Positions 23,705 through 34,442 of a DNA stretch of 64,000 bases are shown piece after piece (position 1 is the stretch's first letter; each line of letters opens with the position of its first letter). A program made the translations under genes and the position numbers. The stretch is from Calonectria ilicicola. Lineage: Eukaryota > Ascomycota > Sordariomycetes > Hypocreales > Nectriaceae. Location: contig CP085832.1 in assembly GCA_020809705.1 (NCBI GenBank), forward strand, positions 4,588,001 through 4,652,000, read 5' to 3'. The notes below the pieces were generated by a model. That model was given only the letters and a program-made list of their open reading frames with translations. It made no database searches and had not been told where the DNA came from.

Positions 23705-25024
23705 ATGAGAGTCCCAGCTACGTTCGTCCGAGGCTTTATTCTCACCGCCCTCTTTGGTGCATCCATGGCTGCCGACGATGATCAACCCACGATCCTCCTC
23801 AGTGAAGATCTGACATTCAACTTTGAGCTGCTCATCCCTCTCGGGCAGGCTTTCTTTAGAGGAGCGGATATTTCGCCCACTCTACAGGCTGCCAAAAACA
23901 TTACGGCTCCTGACTTTGACAGCTTCTCAGAAGTCTTCTACACCTTGGCCAATCAGACCAAGGCACAGGCTGAGGACCCGGAAAATGCGTACGATGCTGT
24001 TAACGTCAGGGACACATGGTTCTCTGTGGCTACCTATTTCCGTCGTGCCGACTTCTTCCTCCACGGCAATTGGGATAATCCTCTCATCAACAGCCTGTGG
24101 AACGAGCAGCTTGCTGCATTTGACAAGGCACTTGCTGCTCTTCCCAATCCTGGCAAGCGACTTTCTCTTCCAGCGGACAATTTTACTGTAGATGCGATTT
24201 GGTACTCTGCTTCAGACGATGAGTCTAAGAAACGCCCAACTCTTATCCTCTGTAACGGTTATGACGGCGCGCAGGAAGACCTATACCACTCAGTCGTCGT
24301 GCCGGCCTTGGAGCGTGGCTGGAATGCAATCACGTTTGAAGGTCCCGGCCAACCTCTTGTCCGCCGTCGTCAAAACCTGGGCTTCATCCCAGACTGGGAA
24401 CGCGCCGTTACTCCTGTGGTAGACTATGTCCTCTCAACCAAATCACACGTCGTCGACCAGGACCGCCTGGTTCTATTTGGTTTCTCCTTTGGTGGCTATC
24501 TTGCGGCTCGGGCAGCTGCTTACGAACCTCGACTCTCTGCAGTAATGCTGGACGGAGGAATTTGGGATGTATACGAGGCATTCTATCCTGCACTTCCTAC
24601 TTCAATGCAGAAACTCTTGGACGCTGGCGAGCAAGAAGCATTCGATAAGGCAGCTCAAGAATTACTCAAGAGCTCGGAAACTCCAACCTCAGCCCGTTGG
24701 GGTTTGGAACAGGGCCTCTGGGCTTTCAACACCAAGTCTGCATACCAGTTCTTCCAGGACTGCAAGGAGTACAAGGTCAAGGATTTTATCCATCGCATCA
24801 AAGTCCCAGTCTGGATCGCCGACGCTGAGTACGAGAACAACTTTGCAGGCCAGGCGATCAAGGTGAAGGAGGCACTGGGGGATCAAGCTACATATCACCT
24901 TTTCACGGGGGCAGCAGGCTATCACTGCCAGACTGGAGCCTACGAGGAATTAAGCAGAGTCATGTTTGCGTGGTTGCACAAGACATTGGGCTCCGGGTCG
25001 TATTCTTCCACACCATCACTATGA
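23705..25024 (+). CDS. secreted alpha/beta hydrolase, 439 aa
   Basis: Serine hydrolase of the alpha/beta fold related to the FrsA/2,6-dihydropseudooxynicotine hydrolase-like group. Single exon. Start at 23705 (MRVPATFVRG) is chosen over an in-frame ATG 17 codons upstream because it begins a clean signal peptide ending ...GASMAAD. An N-terminal helical cap domain (about 30-165) precedes the core strand RPTLILCNGYDGAQED (oxyanion region), the nucleophile elbow GFSFGGY with Ser261, and the catalytic His407 in GYHCQTGA; the Asp is probably in VWIADAEYENN. Five or more NxS/T sequons support secretion. The family cleaves C-C or ester bonds in diverse small molecules; fungal members are found in natural-product loci. 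The substrate here is unknown. The neighbours are other secreted enzymes but do not form an obvious pathway. Confidence 0.85.
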   Translation: MRVPATFVRGFILTALFGASMAADDDQPTILLSEDLTFNFELLIPLGQAFFRGADISPTLQAAKNITAPDFDSFSEVFYTLANQTKAQAEDPENAYDAVNVRDTWFSVATYFRRADFFLHGNWDNPLINSLWNEQLAAFDKALAALPNPGKRLSLPADNFTVDAIWYSASDDESKKRPTLILCNGYDGAQEDLYHSVVVPALERGWNAITFEGPGQPLVRRRQNLGFIPDWERAVTPVVDYVLSTKSHVVDQDRLVLFGFSFGGYLAARAAAYEPRLSAVMLDGGIWDVYEAFYPALPTSMQKLLDAGEQEAFDKAAQELLKSSETPTSARWGLEQGLWAFNTKSAYQFFQDCKEYKVKDFIHRIKVPVWIADAEYENNFAGQAIKVKEALGDQATYHLFTGAAGYHCQTGAYEELSRVMFAWLHKTLGSGSYSSTPSL

Positions 25025-25751
25025 GAGGCCAAAACAAGTCTTCACAATAATGATAGCGGGCCTCTCAAAATTAGTTGCCCTCAGATGCTGTATTTTTTCT
25101 TCCCTTCGTTTATGCCCTTTTGCCTTCTAGAAATACTCAAAATGAAGGTCCTTGGTAATGATAAAAGTATCACGACATCTTTTAGAAAGTAACACACAAA
25201 TAAAAATAAGCTTATCAACGACATCTTCATACATACGTTTTTAAATGAATCTATGTCGTGTAGATTATGTCAATGTAACCATAATCTTCTCATTTTACCA
25301 GGCCATTTAGAAGCAACCTCATAATTAGCGACGGCCTGTCCATCCATTGTAGGTGAGGACTCGCAATAAAACTCGCAAATATCTGAAATGAATTGTTGGT
25401 TTCTTCTTTGGTTTGATCCGTCGGGTATTTAATCCTCATTCATATCGCCATAACAGGAAAAGCAAGACGTAATATCAAGTACTTGCGGGGGGAACTTAAT
25501 TTATTAGGCTAAATAAACCCCCAATCCGTAACATGTTCATTTTCAGTGACGCACAGGGAAATGTATCGTCCGAAAGACCGAGAATTTTTCCATCATTTAC
25601 AACGCTGAAGTTGATAGTCTTCGTGATGCAACGATAACAACCCACACACGTATCACACCATAAGTATCCAATCCAATCCACCAACAGCCCCAAGATCCTA
25701 CCCTTCACCACAGCATATACTTTGTTTGCCGCGTAGGCACCAGCAGGTATC
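25025..25751. other. gene-free stretch
   Basis: 3' region of the hydrolase and promoter of the next gene. The frame 25496-25957 minus is largely antisense to the next gene and lacks features. Confidence 0.55.
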
Positions 25752-26969
25752 ATGCGTCTCTTCTCCCTATTTCTTTCCCTCGCGACTCTTTTCTTCGCGC
25801 AAGTCCTGCTTGCATGCGACTCCGATGAGGACTGTAGTCTTAACGGCATTTGCCAAAAATCCGATGTCAAAAGCACATGTAAATGTGACCCAGGATGGTG
25901 GGGCGACGACTGTGGTAGACTTGACCTTGCCCCGGCTACCAGGTGGACTGGGTACAATTACACCAATGTCACTAACCCGTCATACTATCGCAACTATGGC
26001 AATTCCTCTTGGGGAGGTACTATCGTACAAGATCGGGACGACAAGAAATTGTTTCATCTTGTCATTTCGCAATTTGCCAATGGATGTGGTCTAAATGGCT
26101 GGCGACCACACAGTTTCATCATTCGTGCAGAATCACGAACAGGCCCTCAAGGTCCATATCATTACGCTCAAACTCTCACTCGGAGCTTTCGCCATAATCC
26201 TTATATCTTTTGGAGTCCGGCCGATGAGAAATACCTGTTGTATACGATTGGGGCTGACGCCCCAGAATCCGTTCTCACCTCGTGCGCCTCAGTGTCAAAG
26301 TAAGTCAGCAATCGCTGAACGTATTATTCTTGGCACTAACTTATGTAAAGGTCTAACTGGCCAAATAATATTTCGGTTTCGGCTGCTGATGATATACGTG
26401 GTCCATGGAGCCCGTTTGAAGTTCTCGTCAATGGCACAAACCCAGCTCCTTGGCCAGCTTGGAGCAATAGCGACCCCAGCTCAAAAATCATCCTGGGTGC
26501 TGAGGACCTCCAAATTTGGAGCTCCGATATCTACGAGGGAAAATATAAAATCATCAGCACTGCACCGTGGAATACATCTGACTATCAGCCATACTGGACA
26601 GAGGACACATTTCTCTGGCGCGACAAACGCGGACACTGGCATTCTCTTGCTCACTGGATGATTGACATTGTAGAAAACAATGGTACGAAGTACCCACGCG
26701 TTGGGGCGCACATGTATGCTCGCTCTGTCACAGGTCCATGGCATTTCAAGTTGCAGGAAGCTTTCAACTCCACGGTGACATTTACGGATGGAACGGTCCA
26801 GACTCTAAATCGGCGCGAGAGGCCGAAAATCTTTTTTGATGATGATATGACTCCTCTTTACTTGATCAATGGCGTGCAGGATATAAATGTCACTTCAAAG
26901 AGCTACACGTTGATTCAGCCGATCGGCACACGCTGGAAAGCATATGAGAAGAAATTAGGTTTTACATGA
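25752..26969 (+). CDS. secreted EGF-like plus GH43-like five-bladed beta-propeller protein, 388 aa
   Basis: Exons 25752-26299 and 26351-26969 (51-bp intron, GTAAGT...AAG) give 388 residues. Signal peptide 1-21 (MRLFSLFLSLATLFFAQVLL plus A). Directly after it lies an EGF-like module with cysteines 22, 28, 34, 43, 45 and 54 (spacing 5-5-8-1-8, ending CDPGWWGDDC). The rest has the pattern of a GH43/five-bladed propeller: SWGGTIVQDRDDKKLFHL, NPYIFWSPADEKYLLY, DIRGPWSPFEVLVNGTNPAP, EDTFLWRDKRGHWHSLAHWM, and RERPKIFFDDDMTPLYLINGV. Such proteins act on arabinan- or xylan-type glycans when catalytic; here the three acidic residues cannot be placed with certainty, so it may be a binding protein. Many N-glycosylation sequons (NYT, NVT, NST, NTS) support secretion. 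The EGF plus propeller combination is uncommon. Confidence 0.8.
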
Positions 26970-28161
26970 TGTGAAAAAATACATTAACAGGAGTCTTTTT
27001 TCACAACAAGGCCAAATTCTGAGAAATGGGGAATAGCAGTATGGAATCATCCATCGCCAATACAAATCCATGTTGCTCAATAACCAAGTATTATGCACGA
27101 CGCATGGCGTGACCGAGCGATAACCACATATTATTTATACGCGCTCAACTTAGCGCTGGCTAAATGAAATTTTATAATAGCGCATCGCTTTGACTGTGTC
27201 AAATCCTGCAACAACGCGGTGTAAATCCCCTTTGAATCATTAGATCATCGTTGCCAAGCCGGAATCACTTGCCATTAATTTCGCAAATTCGGAGGACCTA
27301 GTCTCGCTTCCATTTCTTCCACCTAACACGCTATTTCTTCCAAGACATGGAGCTGCGATCAGCAGCCAGAGACTGTCTTGCCAAGATCCGAGCCCTTGGC
27401 CCTGATTCCAACTCCCCTTGTATGATTCAGATCAACCATGCGCAATAAACCACCCTCTTGAAACATGCAAAATGGTCCTTCTCCCTGCAATCCCGCGTTC
27501 ATGTCCAAGACTTGAGGGAGCTCAGGGTCTGCCACTTTGAGACAATTTCATTTCCATCAGCCCTCGAATGTGGATATTTTTGGGGCATTCATCACGGGAC
27601 ACATGACGGGCAATTCCGCGTATCTTTTGTCTTGCAAAGCCTTTATTGAACAGTGTCCAAATGTCATGAAATTTACCATGTAGTTAGAGCCACCACCTAA
27701 CTTACCCTAAGCCTAATAGCCCTACGGCCATGTCAAGCTCACTGGGGCTGGTAGTTTCTCCAACCCTCCCTCCTTCCCAAACTGAATCTAGTTCGTTGAA
27801 ATCTCTACGTCATTATGAGCTTGCACCAGTTTAGTCAGAAGGTTTACACCACGAGTCTGCGCCGCTCCCTTCTCAAAATTATCTCTCAAGTCTACAAAAT
27901 ATCCGGGAAAGATATTTGTGAAAACGACATATTGGGCCCATTGAAATCCAGTGCCGATTGTGCCATTTAGTAAGAATATACGGGGTGCAACATGATGTTG
28001 GGAGGATGGATGCTGAACGTGGCCAATGAGAGGCGGTGGCCATGACCCATCAGGACCGAAAATAAGCGAGTCCGAGTCCGATCAAGGGGTTTCATGCGGA
28101 AATTCCGGAAGAGGTATTGGAGAAATCCATATCGTAGGCCATGAAGTTGGCTGCATCTATC
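26970..28161. other. gene-free stretch
   Basis: No credible gene. Short frames only. The right end is the promoter of the linalool dehydratase-like gene with CGG-rich motifs. Confidence 0.55.
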
Positions 28162-28172
28162 CGGTCGGACCG
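28162..28172. promoter_or_regulatory. CGG-N5-CCG motif (candidate Zn2Cys6 site), copy 1
   Basis: CGGTCGGACCG, an inverted CGG/CCG pair with 5-bp spacing, 181 bp before the ATG at 28353. This is the everted/inverted triplet arrangement bound by dimeric Zn2Cys6 regulators. A second near-identical copy lies 53 bp downstream. Confidence 0.5.
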
Positions 28173-28225
28173 CCAAGCGAATGAAATTTGTCCCTGGTCG
28201 GAGTGAAGCGGATGAAGTTTCTCTC

Positions 28226-28236
28226 CGGCCGGACCG
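28226..28236. promoter_or_regulatory. CGG-N5-CCG motif (candidate Zn2Cys6 site), copy 2
   Basis: CGGCCGGACCG, differing from copy 1 at one base, 117 bp before the ATG and about 23 bp before the TATA box. Two copies with the same spacing in one promoter make chance less likely. Confidence 0.5.
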
Positions 28237-28258
28237 TGAAGGGAGCAATTTCCTCATG

Positions 28259-28264
28259 TATAAA
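28259..28264 (+). promoter_or_regulatory. TATA box of linalool dehydratase-like gene
   Basis: TATAAA 89 bp before the start codon and just downstream of the two CGG-N5-CCG motifs. Confidence 0.45.
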
Positions 28265-28352
28265 TTCGAGACTTCTAACGATATTGCCACAAAAAGAACA
28301 TCAATGAATAATTGGAATTTCTTTAGGAAGAAGACGAGCCAATTAATCGACG

Positions 28353-30189
28353 ATGATGAATATCTCCAACGAGAAAACGGTTGCCACCACTCTGTCTCCA
28401 TCTGAGTCTACGGCACATTTTCCCGCGGCCCTGCCATTGGACACACTTGACAAGTTTCCCAAACTCTCAAAGTTCCAAGCTGGACACATTCGTCATTTTC
28501 ATAATCTGGCAAATCTTCCAGATGGCGAATGGCGGCACATGGGCTCCCTCGACCCGGGGCAGGAGTCCTTCGAGGCATACCGATACCAGCTTGCAACTAT
28601 GGCTTACGCTGCTGGTGTTGCCCACTATCATCGACTTCCTGCGTTGCGATCTGTATTTAGAAATCTTATAGAGCAACTCATTCACAAGATGATGCGTCGA
28701 GATGTTTGGGGTTATTGGTATCTCACCAGCCACAGCGGAAAGTTTGTTGACCCCGACATCACGGAGCTCAGGAAGCCTTGGCCTGATCCAGTCAAGCGCG
28801 AAAACATTATGTATTCAGGCCATTTACTCCTCATGGTGAGCCTTCACGCGATGTTATTTAACTCAGACAAGTATGATGAGCCAGGAGCACTACTATTTGA
28901 CTGGGACCCAAGGTTCTGGGGCATGGGTCCTGAAAAGTTTGCTTATAACCGAAGCACCCTTCAAGAGGTTATTCTCAAAGAAATGCAACACAGCGGGTGG
29001 CTTGGTGTCTGTTGTGAGCCCAACTGCATCTTCATCGTTTGTAACCAATTTCCACTGATTGCAATGCGCTACAATGATGTTCGAAACGGTAGCACGATTG
29101 TTGACGGTGTGTTGAGCAAATACACTGCAGCATGGGATTCTAGGAAAGGCTTTACTGTCGGGGGCAAGCGATTCCCTTTCTTTTACCAGGTTAAACAGGA
29201 CAGAATGATCCCCAACGACAACGACATTTCTCTCAGTGCATGGACTTCGGCCTTTATGAACTCTTGGAACCCAGATTTCATCCATAGCTCATTGCCCGGA
29301 TTTATCCGGGGCTTCCTTACACGTTTCCCTGATGGCCGAATCAATCTGAACAGTGGAACTGTAGCGAATACGATTCGATCAGCTTCTAGCGAGCAAGGAG
29401 ATGAAGCAGATTCATCACAGCATGTCACTTGTACGCCCGAGGTTTTTGCAAAAGCACGTCAAAAGGTACAGGAAGAGGCCCAAAAGCTACCAGGAGGTGC
29501 CAGTCCTATGGGTGATACGTCGGGTCCCACGGCCCTTGGGTACATGATGCAGTGGGTTTCCGAAGTGTCTGCACCTACTCCAAACCCCGAAATCCCTGGT
29601 GAGAATATTGATCTGGTGGGGGGGTTGTTGCAGCATGCCGATGCTTTCTTGGATCCGACTTGGGAGCAAGGTGGGCTGTTCTATCCTCGGAAAAATGATC
29701 GTATCCATGATTCAGAAGGAAATTGGATCGGGATGGGCCCTTACACGGGAAATGCGGCCATCGGTTATGGGAGGCTCAACGTATTGGACGGGCAAAGGAA
29801 AATGTGGGACTCGCCTTGGTCCAAGGAAGACCACCATGCACACTACCCGTTTATCGAGGGAGTAGATCTGAGCAATGATGTTGACTTTTACCGAGGGGAA
29901 TGGAATGATGAGCTGGGGGCAATGGTAATTACGATGAAGTCTTGGGATGGTGCTACAAAAAGGTATGTTCCAGCAGCGACCGCCACCATTGATAGTCGGA
30001 CACTAACACTGGGTCACACTTAGGGTTAAGTTGGAGATTCACAACCTACGAGCTGGAGTCTATGGGGTCTATCATCTGGGGCAACTCGTCGAAGCGAGAC
30101 AGGTGCAGTCGGGCAATGTGATTGATGTTGTGATTGAGGTCGGCGGTCATGAGGCGGACATTGTCATCATACAGCAAAGGGTAGATTGA
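28353..30189 (+). CDS. linalool dehydratase/isomerase (Ldi)-domain protein, 591 aa
   Basis: Exons 28353-29962 and 30024-30189 (61-bp intron, GTATGT...TAG) give 591 residues; the frame runs on through the intron for 20 codons, so the second exon is easily missed, but it adds a natural beta-rich C-terminus (VKLEIHNLRAGVYGVYHLGQ). The product resembles the (alpha,alpha)6-barrel Ldi family founded by bacterial LinD, which dehydrates or isomerises terpene alcohols: RYQLATMAYAAGVAHYHRLP, MMRRDVWGYWY, MYSGHLLLMVSLHAMLF, and the Cys-bearing GVCCEPNCIFIVCNQFP. In LinD two cysteines near the active site matter; the CCEPNC motif here is a candidate equivalent. No signal peptide. Fungal members are mostly of unknown role. 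No terpene cyclase is in this window. The promoter holds paired CGG-N5-CCG motifs. Two adjacent ATGs (28353, 28356) are equivalent starts. Confidence 0.8.
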
Positions 30190-30459
30190 ATAAACCGACT
30201 GGCTTCAGGTTAACTTGTCCACCTGGATGCGGAATAATGACCGGGCCGTGATTCCAGAACGGAGATTCGGAATAATAGCGGGGCCACCGGAGCGCACGGA
30301 CCATGGGGCGGCTGAACCTCGGCAACGCCCTTAGCGCGCCGATCGTGAAGCAGACAGGTGTAAACACCAATATTTTTCCAATTTGATGCAAGTTACATCA
30401 ACACAGACCGGCAAAAATGATAATGGGCTTCAGAAAGCCTCATAATAGCGCTAATAGCT

Positions 30460-30558
30460 CGCCCGAGGGGGGTCTCGAACCCCCAGCCTTGGGATTTCGG
30501 ATTTTTCGACTTGGGCGTCGTAAAAGTCCCACGCTCTGACCAATTGAGCTACCCGGGC
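30460..30558 (-). tRNA. tRNA-Lys(UUU) with a 25-nt intron
   Basis: Read on the minus strand: acceptor GCCCGGG pairs with CTCGGGC (one G-U), D arm GCTC/GAGC with AATTGGTCA loop, anticodon stem TGGGA/TCCCA, anticodon TTT in loop CTTTTA-A, T arm GGGGG/CCCCC with loop TTCGAGA, and discriminator G. The intron sits after position 37, the canonical place, and contains its own small hairpin CGAC...GTCG. A box and B box (GGTTCGAGACC) are intact. A run of five T on the minus strand about 45 nt downstream may end transcription. Confidence 0.95.
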
Positions 30559-31253
30559 TCGACTGTGGCGGTTTCGAAGAATAGTTCTAGTTATTAAGCA
30601 AAGCTGAGGGAGGGTAAGAATGAGTAGGAGGCGCAGGCCTCGAGTTTCGCTTCTTCTGTTGGGTGGTTGGCTGGTCCGGAGGTCATGAATTGGCCGTCAG
30701 CATGATGCCACCCCATTCGTCAAAGAATACCGGATGGCAATTGGTCCATTTCTGCCGCTCACCGCCTTCGGAAAGGAAGATAGATGATCCGCAAGAAGGA
30801 CCCGCTGCAAGTGGGTTTGGACTGTGGCTTGATGTGGCTGTCGGAGAAATGCTAGGTTCGATGTACAGCGTTACAGCTAGCCACGGTTAGGCGCAGCATG
30901 GGTGTTAATGGCATCTTGCACTGGATCTGAACTCTGCATTGGGGTGGCTTGGGATCATATTTCTTGTTGCTCAAGGATCTCCCTCTAGTGAAAAGGGGTT
31001 GAGCCTCGTGGGGGAGAGCGTAAATGAACAAACGAATCGCCTCAGTGTCTGTGGCTTGGTTTGCTTGCCATTAAGCGGCAGCTGGCAGCTGGGTGACGGA
31101 TGTGTAACAGCAACACAAAGAATGGAAAACAAGACAAACTCAGTTATACAAAGGCTCACGTGAGCTGTTTGCAGCTCGTCACTGTATGCTTCTCTCTTTG
31201 TTCATCCCCCTCCTCCATCCTCTTCTTCCATCTTCCTCCAGCATCACTACGAA

Positions 31254-31499
31254 ATGCCCTCGCCACGAGATGACAGCGACACTCCTCAACATCATATCAC
31301 ATCAAACCCACTTTAATCATCTAGCCTCGAGACTCGCTAGAAACCTCCCGAGTCTCACTTGGCTCCAGAGCCGATCGAATCTGCTCAAATGTCCCGGTAT
31401 TTCCTCAGGCTGGGGTATCTGGGTCTCGATACTCTGTCACCTCTTCGTAAACCTTTTAGCCCATGGCTACGGTGCGTCTGCTACTTGTTCCAGTGCTAG
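31254..31499 (+). pseudogene. possible broken coding frame of unknown family
   Basis: After a CT-rich leader that looks like a real fungal 5' UTR, the ATG at 31254 opens a frame with natural composition (MPSPRDDSDTPQHHITSNPL), interrupted by TAA at 31314 and TAG at 31338, then continuing as ESHLAPEPIESAQMSRYFLR and LDTLSPLRKPFSPWLR before a third stop. Both early stops are one C-to-T change away from Gln codons. No family recognised and no downstream exons found. This may be chance. Confidence 0.2.
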
Positions 31500-32454
31500 A
31501 AGCTGTGGAGGTAGCAGCTCTTCCCTCGGTACAAGCGGGTCAGACACCAAGTGTAATCCCTGGAGCCACGAGCCACCGTCCTCGACTCTCCCGGTGAACA
31601 GTTTTGATGAAATTCGTAGATTATCTGAACAGTTGGTTCCATGTTTTAGGTTTAAGCTTGGAGGCCTTTGCATTTTCAAGTCTTGTTTAATGTATTTGCT
31701 TGACTTTCCTAAATAGCTAGACTTGTGCAGACAAAAAGATATAAAGAAACATTGCTTTGAAGTTATTGTCGTTCACTTTTTCTATCAGACTGATTGTGTC
31801 ATACACTAATTGAGAAGCAGGATCTAAGCTGGCAGACGAGTGTAGTCTGTTTTCATGTAGACAACCAATGACTGAAATATTACTCTACTCTATCAGGTGG
31901 CAAGCGCCCTCAGAGCTAGTGTCGTAGAAAGAACACTCGCTAGCCACCCATTCCATCATTTCCCCTCTACCGTGCAAATTAATCCAACAGTCTAAGAACA
32001 AATGAAAACACTTGACCTAGGAAAATTATTAGTAAAAAGAATCAAGACCTGCAGCTGATTTGAACCGCCCCCTCCCGCTCGCGCATCATTCCGCCAACCA
32101 TGCAGACGCGACATATCAAAACATTACTTATACTGCAAGCATGAATAATTTCAGCCCTCGGCTGTCTCGGGGCGTCGCGATTCATAGCTGGATTAAAATT
32201 GGTTATGCAGCTGTGTTTCAGCGCGGCCCGCAGCGGAATGCAATTGGCGAAATTATGTCCTGAAGCGACCCTGCCCGGACCAAACCAGAAGAAGATGGGC
32301 GGAATAGTTAAGACATGGGAACAGATTTGCAGGGTTTTTACTCCAAAGAGATCTTGTTAATTTTAATTTGACCGATGCTGTTTTACCACCCCTGCATTTG
32401 TCTTCATCCCAGTGTGCTTCATTCTTCTCACCGGCGATGTGCTCTGCGAATATC

Positions 32455-32462
32455 TATATAAG
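32455..32462 (+). promoter_or_regulatory. TATA box of ADGF-like gene
   Basis: TATATAAG about 100 bp before the start codon at 32556. Confidence 0.45.
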
Positions 32463-32555
32463 TTATCCATCCGGGTTCCTCTGTTGAACGATGCAGTATC
32501 ACAATCCCTAAGCATCAATTCACTCCTTGTCCTATTCTTTGGACTTCAATTCAAG

Positions 32556-34442
32556 ATGCATTTGTCGAGTCTTTTCACGGCCCTGATACTCACGGCCTCG
32601 ACTGCCGCGCACTCATGGCATGATGTGCCTACAGCGGACAGCAGCGTTGTCAAAAAGCACATCGCTGACAGAGCTGCAATGATTGCTGATGAGAAGACTG
32701 AACGACAAGGTGAGTAGTTTTGGTGTAAAATCTCTGGTTGAGAGCTAATGTGTTGTAGATTACAAGTTCAGGAAAAGTCTTTCCCCCACTGCCAAAAAGG
32801 CGGAAAAGATTGTCGAGAAAATCCGACAGGATGAGATTGATCATTTCTGGCGTGTCTACTCTACCCCAGGTCATGAGGAAGATGAGAGATTTGCGGGCGA
32901 GATGTTCCCTCTGGCTCGTGACTACATCACACAGACCAAGCTGTGGAAGATTGTGAAGCGAATGCCCAAGGGTGCCCTCTTACACGCCCATCTTACAGCA
33001 ATGTTGCCTTACGATGTCCTTTTGGACACCATCATGAATACTGAGGGCATGGCGTTTTCTGCAAGTCAAAACCTGGCCACTGAGGGTTCTCAAGACAATG
33101 CCACCATTGCCTTCTCTCACCGCAACGTTACCATCTAGTCTGGGCCATCAATCGCCTCCGAGGAATACATTCCTGACACGCCTGTGGAGGTCAAGATTGC
33201 TTCCGAGAGCTTTCCAGGAGGGCCAGTAGCCTTTCGAAAGTATGTCAAGGGCAAGATGGTGGTTCTGCCAGAAGAATCCATCCGCCACGAGCTTGGCGTT
33301 GATCAAATTTGGCGCCGTTTCCAGTCCATGTTCGACCCGGCTGGAACCATGCTCACATACGAACCAGTGGTGCGCACATTCTACCAACGCCTCTTTGAGC
33401 AGCTGGTCGACGATGGCATCAACTGGGTAGAGATCCGCGCTGGTGGCTCAAGCGGTAAACTGGTCCTTGAAGGACAGCAAGAAGCCGATAAAGGCAACCT
33501 TGACCTCTGGTGGGACGTTATGAACGATGAGGTTTCCAAATTCCAAAAGACTGAAAAGGGCAAAAAGTTGTGGGGCGTTCGTGTCATCTGGTCCGATTGG
33601 AGAGGTGGAAAGCAGGAAAATATCCTCAAGAGTGAGTTTTGGATGAATTCTCATTACACTATGCAGGTACTAACCACACGAAAAGGCATGAAGATCGCAT
33701 TGGACCGAAAGGTCAAGTATCCCAACTTGTTCAGTGGCTATGATGTCGTTGCACAGGAGGATCTCGGTCGCACTCTTCTTGACATGGCCCCAGAGCTGCT
33801 CTGGTTCCAAGAGCAAGCTGATGAAATGAACCTCACTGTGCCCTTCTTCTTCCATGCCGGAGAAACTCTTGGTGATGGAAACTCCACCGACCTGAACCTG
33901 TTTGATGCTCTTTTGTTCAAGACCCGCAGAATCGGACACGGTTTCTCTCTGTATAAGCACCCCCAACTCATTGAGGATGTGGTCAAGAGCCAGGTCATGG
34001 TCGAAGTGTGCCCCATCTCCAACGAAGTTCTTCGATTGGCTACAGATATTCTTCATCACCCACTACCTGCCATGGTTGCCCACGGAATCCCAACTGCTAT
34101 TAGCAATGATGATCCCGCCATGCTGGGTCAGGATGCTGCCGGTCTGAGCTACGACTTTTACCAGGTCATCCAAGCTTTCGACAACATTGGACTTGGTGGA
34201 TTGGTAAGTTCATCTATTTACGTACAAATCTCTATCATATCCTAACGCATATTCTATAGGGCGCCCTGGCTCAAAACAGTCTTCGCTGGTCCAACTTTGA
34301 AGACCAGTCCGACAAGGACTGGCGAAAGGACATCGATCTTGGCGAGAAGGGACATGGCATCAAAGCCAAGAGAATCCAAGATTGGAACAAGCAATGGGAA
34401 GATTATTGCAAGTGGATTGTTGATGAGTTCGGATCGGCCTAA
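32556..34442 (+). pseudogene. secreted adenosine deaminase (ADGF/ADA2 type) with one in-frame stop
   Basis: Adenosine to inosine deaminase of the extracellular growth-factor type. Exons 32556-32709, 32759-33631, 33686-34203 and 34260-34442 sum to 576 codons. Signal peptide MHLSSLFTALILTASTAA; N-terminal ADGF helices; zinc-ligand motif LHAHL near residue 126 (followed by T where most relatives have D); HAGET near 400; RIGHGF; and NDDPAML near the end. TAG at 33136-33138 (codon 178) interrupts an otherwise perfectly continuous family sequence between FSHRNVTI and SIASEEYIPDTPV. No intron with acceptable ends and frame removes it. CAG to TAG is the simplest origin. The third intron (33632-33685, GTGAGT, TACTAAC, AAG) is 54 bp, so the unspliced frame stays open there. 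Without the TAG the gene looks complete. It may be a recent loss, a polymorphism, a sequencing error or readthrough. Confidence 0.8.

Larger units (their letters stand above)
30559..32555. other. gene-poor stretch
   Basis: About 2 kb. Apart from the doubtful interrupted frame at 31254-31499 and a pyrimidine-rich leader before it (CTCTTCTTCCATCTTCCTCC), I see no gene. The frame 31186-31716 has no recognisable protein features. Confidence 0.5.

Noticed and set aside
27967..28401. 144-codon minus-strand frame across the Ldi promoter
   Set aside because: No family features and it overlaps the 5' region and start of a better gene on the plus strand.
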